This document shows, one piece after another, positions 60,786 through 64,000 of a stretch of DNA of 64,000 nucleotides. A program made the position numbers and the translations under genes. How positions within the stretch are numbered: the first letter of the stretch is position 1; every line of letters begins with the position of its first letter. Below the pieces are notes generated by a model. The model made no database searches, was not told where the DNA came from, and worked only from the letters and a program-made list of their open reading frames with translations. The DNA is from Denitratisoma sp. DHT3. GTDB lineage: Bacteria > Pseudomonadota > Gammaproteobacteria > Burkholderiales > Rhodocyclaceae. Location: the NCBI RefSeq assembly GCF_007833355.1, contig NZ_CP020914.1, positions 296,047 through 360,046 on the forward strand. Reading direction: 5' to 3'.

Positions 60786-63053
60786 TTACCACTTGTAGCC
60801 GAACGAGACGCCATACGTCCGGGGAGGTGCCCAGGTTGCGGTCCTGTAGAAGTAGAAATCGATGCCGTTCATCGGTTTTTTCTCGTCGGTCAGGTTCTTC
60901 ACCCAGAACGACGCTTCGGCGGCACCGGGGCCCCCCACGGGGATATTGGCCAGCAACAGGCGGGCGTTGAGCAGACCGATGGCCGGGATTTCCGTCATCG
61001 ATGCCACGGCGCCACTGGCCGCGAGCGGCGAGTCGTAACTCTTGTTGACGGCGTAGAGAAAGCGCTCCGACAGCCAGGTGTAGTCGGCGATCAGGCGCAG
61101 CGTGCCCCAGTCGGTCTTGGCCAGACGGCCATCGATGGCGAGGTTCAGGGTGTGCTTGGGGGCATAGGGCATTTCACGGTTGCTGGCGGTGTTGATCGAG
61201 ACGCCCGCATTCGGGGGATTGATGCCCGTATCCATATATTCATCGAACTTCGCATCCAGGTAGCCATAGCTACCCGTCATGCGCCAGCCGGCGGTGATTT
61301 GCCAGGCCAGTTCGAGTTCGATACCCTGCTGGGTGGCCTTGCCCGCGTTGTACAGACTGGACTGCACCGAGCCGGGCGGGATCATTGTAAGTTGCATGTC
61401 GGTGATCTTGTTATGGAAATAGGTCGCGTTGAACATGCCCCGGCCTTCGGCGAAGTTGCTCTTCACGCCGAACTCGAAGGTCTGTGATTTTTCAGGTTGG
61501 TAGGGAGTGCTCAGGGTTATTGGGTTTGTTGCTTCGCCGTTCCAACCCCCGCTTTTAAATCCCTTGGCCATGCGGGCATAAATATTGACCGTATCACTGA
61601 GTTTGTAGACGGCGCTCATGGAAGGCGTGGTGGCGCTGAAGCGGGTCATGTATTCCACGGGCGCCACACGGGTTTCGAAGACCGGTCCCCGATAGCCGAC
61701 GGTGCCGTATTGACTGGCCTGCAAGCCGCGGTCCTCACGGGTGCTGCGAATACCGGCGGTCAGGGTCAGGTCGGGTGTGGCTTTCCAGTCCAATTGGCCG
61801 TAGATGGCTTTTTGCTTGGTGGTCACGCCGCTGTTGACGAAACCGTTATCCCCATAAATGCCACGCATATCGTAGGTGAAGCCATCTTCTTTGAAGATGT
61901 AGTAACCCGCCACATAGTTGAAGCGATCGGTATTGCCGACCCACTGGAATTCGTGCGACCAGGTCCTCAGGTCGGTGTCCTGTCCCGTGACGACGATGGG
62001 AAGGGGCGTCCCGTCCAGGTCCATTTGATCGCTATAGAAGAGCTTGCGGTAAGAGCCGATGTATTTGACGGTATTGCCCGGGTCGAGCTGATAGGTGGCG
62101 GTCAGTGCGTGACCATCGACTTTCAGCTTCTGGTAGAAGGTTCCGCCGGGATCGGCGGCGAAGGATTTGGGCCGGGTCGTGGAGGCACGGGACGCCGTGC
62201 CCACGTAACCCAGGGCTTCCAGATCGAGGCCGCCGTACAAGAGGGTGCCGCTGCCGTTGGCTGCATAGAGCGTGGCGGCGGTGGGCATGGAGTCGGATTC
62301 GGTGTGGTCGTATTTGTAATCCACCTGCAAATCGCGGCTGATGTCGAAGTTGGCCGCAAGACGGAACGCCTGGCGGTTCTTGTCGCTGAAAGCGCGGCCG
62401 TTGGCGTTTTTCAGCCAGCCGTCCTGCTTTTCGTTGCGCAGGGCGAAGCTCAGGCTGGTGATGCCCATCTTGGGCAGGTCGATGGACAGGCGTTCGACGT
62501 GATGGCCGTAGTTGCCGATCTCCATATTGGCCGAACCGCTGAAAACGCCCGCGGGCTTGCGGGATATGAAGTTGATCGCTCCGCCCAGCGTGTTGCGCCC
62601 GAAGAGCGTGCCTTGCGGGCCGCGCAGCACTTCGATGCGCTCCAGATCGACCATCTCCGACAGATTGCCCAGGGATTTGGCGACATAGACGCCATCGATA
62701 TACATGCCGACCGACGGGTCGACCAGGATCGAGGGCTGGCCGGTCGAGGCGCCGCGGATGCTGACCTGGGAAATCAGGTCATTCGAGGGTGAGCGATTGA
62801 CCACCACGTTGGGCGCAAGGCCAGAGATATCCGCGCCGCCTTCGATGCCGCGCGCTTCCAGTTGTCCGCCGCTGATGGCGGAAATCGACAACGGCACGTC
62901 CTGCAGGCGTTCGGCCCGTTTCTGGGCGGTGACGATAACCTCTTCCAGTACTGCTCCTTTTTCTGCAAGCGCCGTCATTGTTGTCCCAGTCAGGGCTGAG
63001 GCAATCAGTGTGGGAATGATGCGTGCTGCAAAGTGTTTATGCTGAATATTCAC
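60786..63053 (-). CDS. TonB-dependent outer membrane receptor (CirA/FecA-like, catabolic type)
   Basis: 755 residues from GTG 63053, preferred over an ATG at 63071 because GGAGAA sits 7 bases upstream. Signal peptide cleaves near ALA/EK (~30). TonB box-like VLEEVIVTAQKR, plug domain with PLSISAISGGQLEARGI, VSIRGAS and LERIEVLRGPQGTLFGRNT, then a beta-barrel ending in Trp (SFGYKW). This subtype is abundant in degraders of hydrophobic compounds, so a steroid or terpenoid ligand is plausible but not shown. It converges on the molybdoenzyme operon. Confidence 0.9.
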   Translation of the reverse strand: MNIQHKHFAARIIPTLIASALTGTTMTALAEKGAVLEEVIVTAQKRAERLQDVPLSISAISGGQLEARGIEGGADISGLAPNVVVNRSPSNDLISQVSIRGASTGQPSILVDPSVGMYIDGVYVAKSLGNLSEMVDLERIEVLRGPQGTLFGRNTLGGAINFISRKPAGVFSGSANMEIGNYGHHVERLSIDLPKMGITSLSFALRNEKQDGWLKNANGRAFSDKNRQAFRLAANFDISRDLQVDYKYDHTESDSMPTAATLYAANGSGTLLYGGLDLEALGYVGTASRASTTRPKSFAADPGGTFYQKLKVDGHALTATYQLDPGNTVKYIGSYRKLFYSDQMDLDGTPLPIVVTGQDTDLRTWSHEFQWVGNTDRFNYVAGYYIFKEDGFTYDMRGIYGDNGFVNSGVTTKQKAIYGQLDWKATPDLTLTAGIRSTREDRGLQASQYGTVGYRGPVFETRVAPVEYMTRFSATTPSMSAVYKLSDTVNIYARMAKGFKSGGWNGEATNPITLSTPYQPEKSQTFEFGVKSNFAEGRGMFNATYFHNKITDMQLTMIPPGSVQSSLYNAGKATQQGIELELAWQITAGWRMTGSYGYLDAKFDEYMDTGINPPNAGVSINTASNREMPYAPKHTLNLAIDGRLAKTDWGTLRLIADYTWLSERFLYAVNKSYDSPLAASGAVASMTEIPAIGLLNARLLLANIPVGGPGAAEASFWVKNLTDEKKPMNGIDFYFYRTATWAPPRTYGVSFGYKW

Positions 63054-63150
63054 TGGTCGTTCTCCGTTCATGGTTATTGAAGTACCTGCCTCACTTGCCG
63101 ATGCATTGCGCGCCGTAAACCCTTTGCTGCTATGAATCGGGAATCCATGT

Positions 63151-63657
63151 TCAAGGCTGGGCCGGCAGTCGCCGGTAGATGCCTTCAAAGACGGTGGTCC
63201 AGGTGCGGCCGCCATCGTTGCTGCTCTGTTCCAGCTGACGCAGTTCGTCGGCAGAGACCGCTCTCAGTACGTTGCGACCGCGACGGCCCGGTCCCGCTGG
63301 ATCGGCCAGGACCATGCCGCCCAGGCCGGGACGGCCCTGGCGGTCGGTGCGTTCACCGTTGCTGTCGGCCCAGAGCTGGCGCCAGCGACCGCGCTCGGGC
63401 TGATAGACGATCAGGCTCTTGCCGCTGCCACCGTCGGCGCCGGTCCACTCCTCAAGCAGGGCGCAGCCGCCGGCGATGGCGCTGATGCGGTTGTTGCCGA
63501 CCACCGTGTGGTCGGGAGTGCCGACCTGCCATTGGCCGATCCAGAAATCGAATTGGCGGTATGCGGGGCCTTGGCACGGCTTATTCGCTGCGCCGGCGAT
63601 GGCGGTGGCCAGGCCCAGCAGCAGGCCGGCCATGAGGTGCCGTCGGGATGTGCTCAT
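63151..63657 (-). CDS. Small exported protein of unknown function (DUF1579-like)
   Basis: 168 residues with a twin-arginine-like start (MSTSRRHLMAGLLLGLA) and cleavage near AGA/AN. The mature protein begins with FDFWIGQWQV, a motif of DUF1579-type beta-barrel (lipocalin-like) proteins, and contains GGCALLEEWTG and SSNDGGRTWTTVFEGIYRR. Its ATG overlaps the PQQ-dehydrogenase stop by 4 bases, so it is coupled to that enzyme. Role unknown. Confidence 0.7.
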   Translation of the reverse strand: MSTSRRHLMAGLLLGLATAIAGAANKPCQGPAYRQFDFWIGQWQVGTPDHTVVGNNRISAIAGGCALLEEWTGADGGSGKSLIVYQPERGRWRQLWADSNGERTDRQGRPGLGGMVLADPAGPGRRGRNVLRAVSADELRQLEQSSNDGGRTWTTVFEGIYRRLPAQP

Positions 63658-63998
63658 TTTCCGTCCACCGTATAGACCAGCAGCGCATTGCCGGGGCGGC
63701 GCTGGCTGGCGGCGCCGGACACCACATAGACCGCGCCATTCACCACCGCCTGGGCATAGCCGCTGACCGCGCCGCCTTCGGCATCGATGCCGTTGACCGC
63801 CGGGAATTTGCCGGCAGTGTCGGTGTCCCAGAGGATCTTGCCGGTGGCGTTGTCATAGGCGCGCAGATGGCCGTCCCAGGAGCCGACGAAGGCGAAGTCG
63901 GGCAGCAGGGCCACCGAGGCCGACTGGGCGGCGTGGCAGCCGCGCTCGCCCCAGCTGCAATGGGGCGGGGGTGCCGGTGTGCGCCAGAGTTCGCGGCC
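63654..63998 (-). CDS. PQQ-dependent (polyvinyl alcohol dehydrogenase-like) dehydrogenase, C-terminal part
   Basis: Only the last ~114 residues are in the window; the gene continues past the right edge. Beta-propeller features are visible: ALLPDFAFVGSWDGHLRAYD, a WDTDTAGKFPAVNGIDAEGG block and NALLVYTVDGK at the end. The ...CSWGERGCHAAQSAS... segment at the edge resembles polyvinyl-alcohol dehydrogenases. It would oxidise an alcohol in the periplasm using PQQ. Confidence 0.8.
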   Translation of the reverse strand, partial: GRELWRTPAPPPHCSWGERGCHAAQSASVALLPDFAFVGSWDGHLRAYDNATGKILWDTDTAGKFPAVNGIDAEGGAVSGYAQAVVNGAVYVVSGAASQRRPGNALLVYTVDGK

Positions 63999-64000
63999 GT

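Noticed and set aside
1..64000. CRISPR arrays, rRNA, tRNA genes or a replication origin
   Set aside because: I saw no regularly spaced repeats, no tRNA cloverleaf-like or rRNA sequence, and no DnaA-box cluster on reading through; short RNA genes could still be missed without a covariance search.

Overview
The window is GC-rich, densely coded chromosomal DNA with many 4-base start/stop overlaps. Gene content points to a respiratory betaproteobacterium, probably Rhodocyclales-like: AceE-type pyruvate dehydrogenase with a lipoyl domain on E3, a BPH-type proteasome homologue, a Tat-exported molybdenum hydroxylase of the ethylbenzene/steroid-C25 dehydrogenase class, a phenylglyoxylate-oxidoreductase-like 2-oxoacid enzyme, and a sigma54-driven type IV pilin. 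A relative of steroid-degrading denitrifiers (Sterolibacterium or Denitratisoma) is my inference; no rRNA or tRNA gene was seen to settle it.

Layout. 1-9.8 kb: 3' end of a pabB-pabC fusion, a cupredoxin, a Lon-like protease coupled to a two-gene chromate transporter, bacteriohemerythrin, cytochrome b561, a TonB receptor, a dienelactone-hydrolase-like enzyme and an unlisted 43-residue membrane protein with a good promoter. 9.8-10.9 kb: an IS481-family element. 11-16.5 kb: a short-chain dehydrogenase, then a four-gene 2-oxoacid:acceptor oxidoreductase operon (minus strand). 16.6-23.1 kb: the divergent PDH operon aceE-aceF-BPH peptidase-lpdA. 23-26.6 kb: NTF2-like protein, msrA, and sucCD with a structured leader and a clear terminator.

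26.8-36.2 kb is a continuous signalling block: PP2C phosphatase, double-FHA protein, CHASE2 adenylate cyclase, metallo-beta-lactamase-fold cyclic nucleotide phosphodiesterase, a GspE/PilB-type ATPase with an N-terminal GAF domain, a GAF/HD-GYP protein, then a sigma54 promoter and pilA. Together these look like a cAMP/c-di-GMP/phosphoprotein circuit feeding a pilus or secretion motor. Directly behind pilA is a membrane GT-C-like protein gene whose frame is broken at a G7 tract 73 bases into the gene, so it is either a phase-variable gene, a fresh mutation or an assembly error.

36.2-49.9 kb is a surface-glycan type cluster: glycosyltransferases, an asparagine synthase, an alpha/alpha-toroid protein, three methyltransferases, a radical SAM protein, a flippase-like membrane protein, an acyltransferase and galE. 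49.4-54.5 kb (minus strand) carries sixA, a CYTH-CHAD protein, an acyl-CoA carboxyltransferase and a BepA-like protease. 54.5-60.6 kb carries moaC, a TusA-like protein and the molybdoenzyme operon (alpha, beta, gamma, TorD-like chaperone) behind a promoter overlapped by a TetR-type palindrome. 60.8-64 kb (minus) holds a second TonB receptor, a small exported protein and the 3' end of a PQQ-dependent dehydrogenase.
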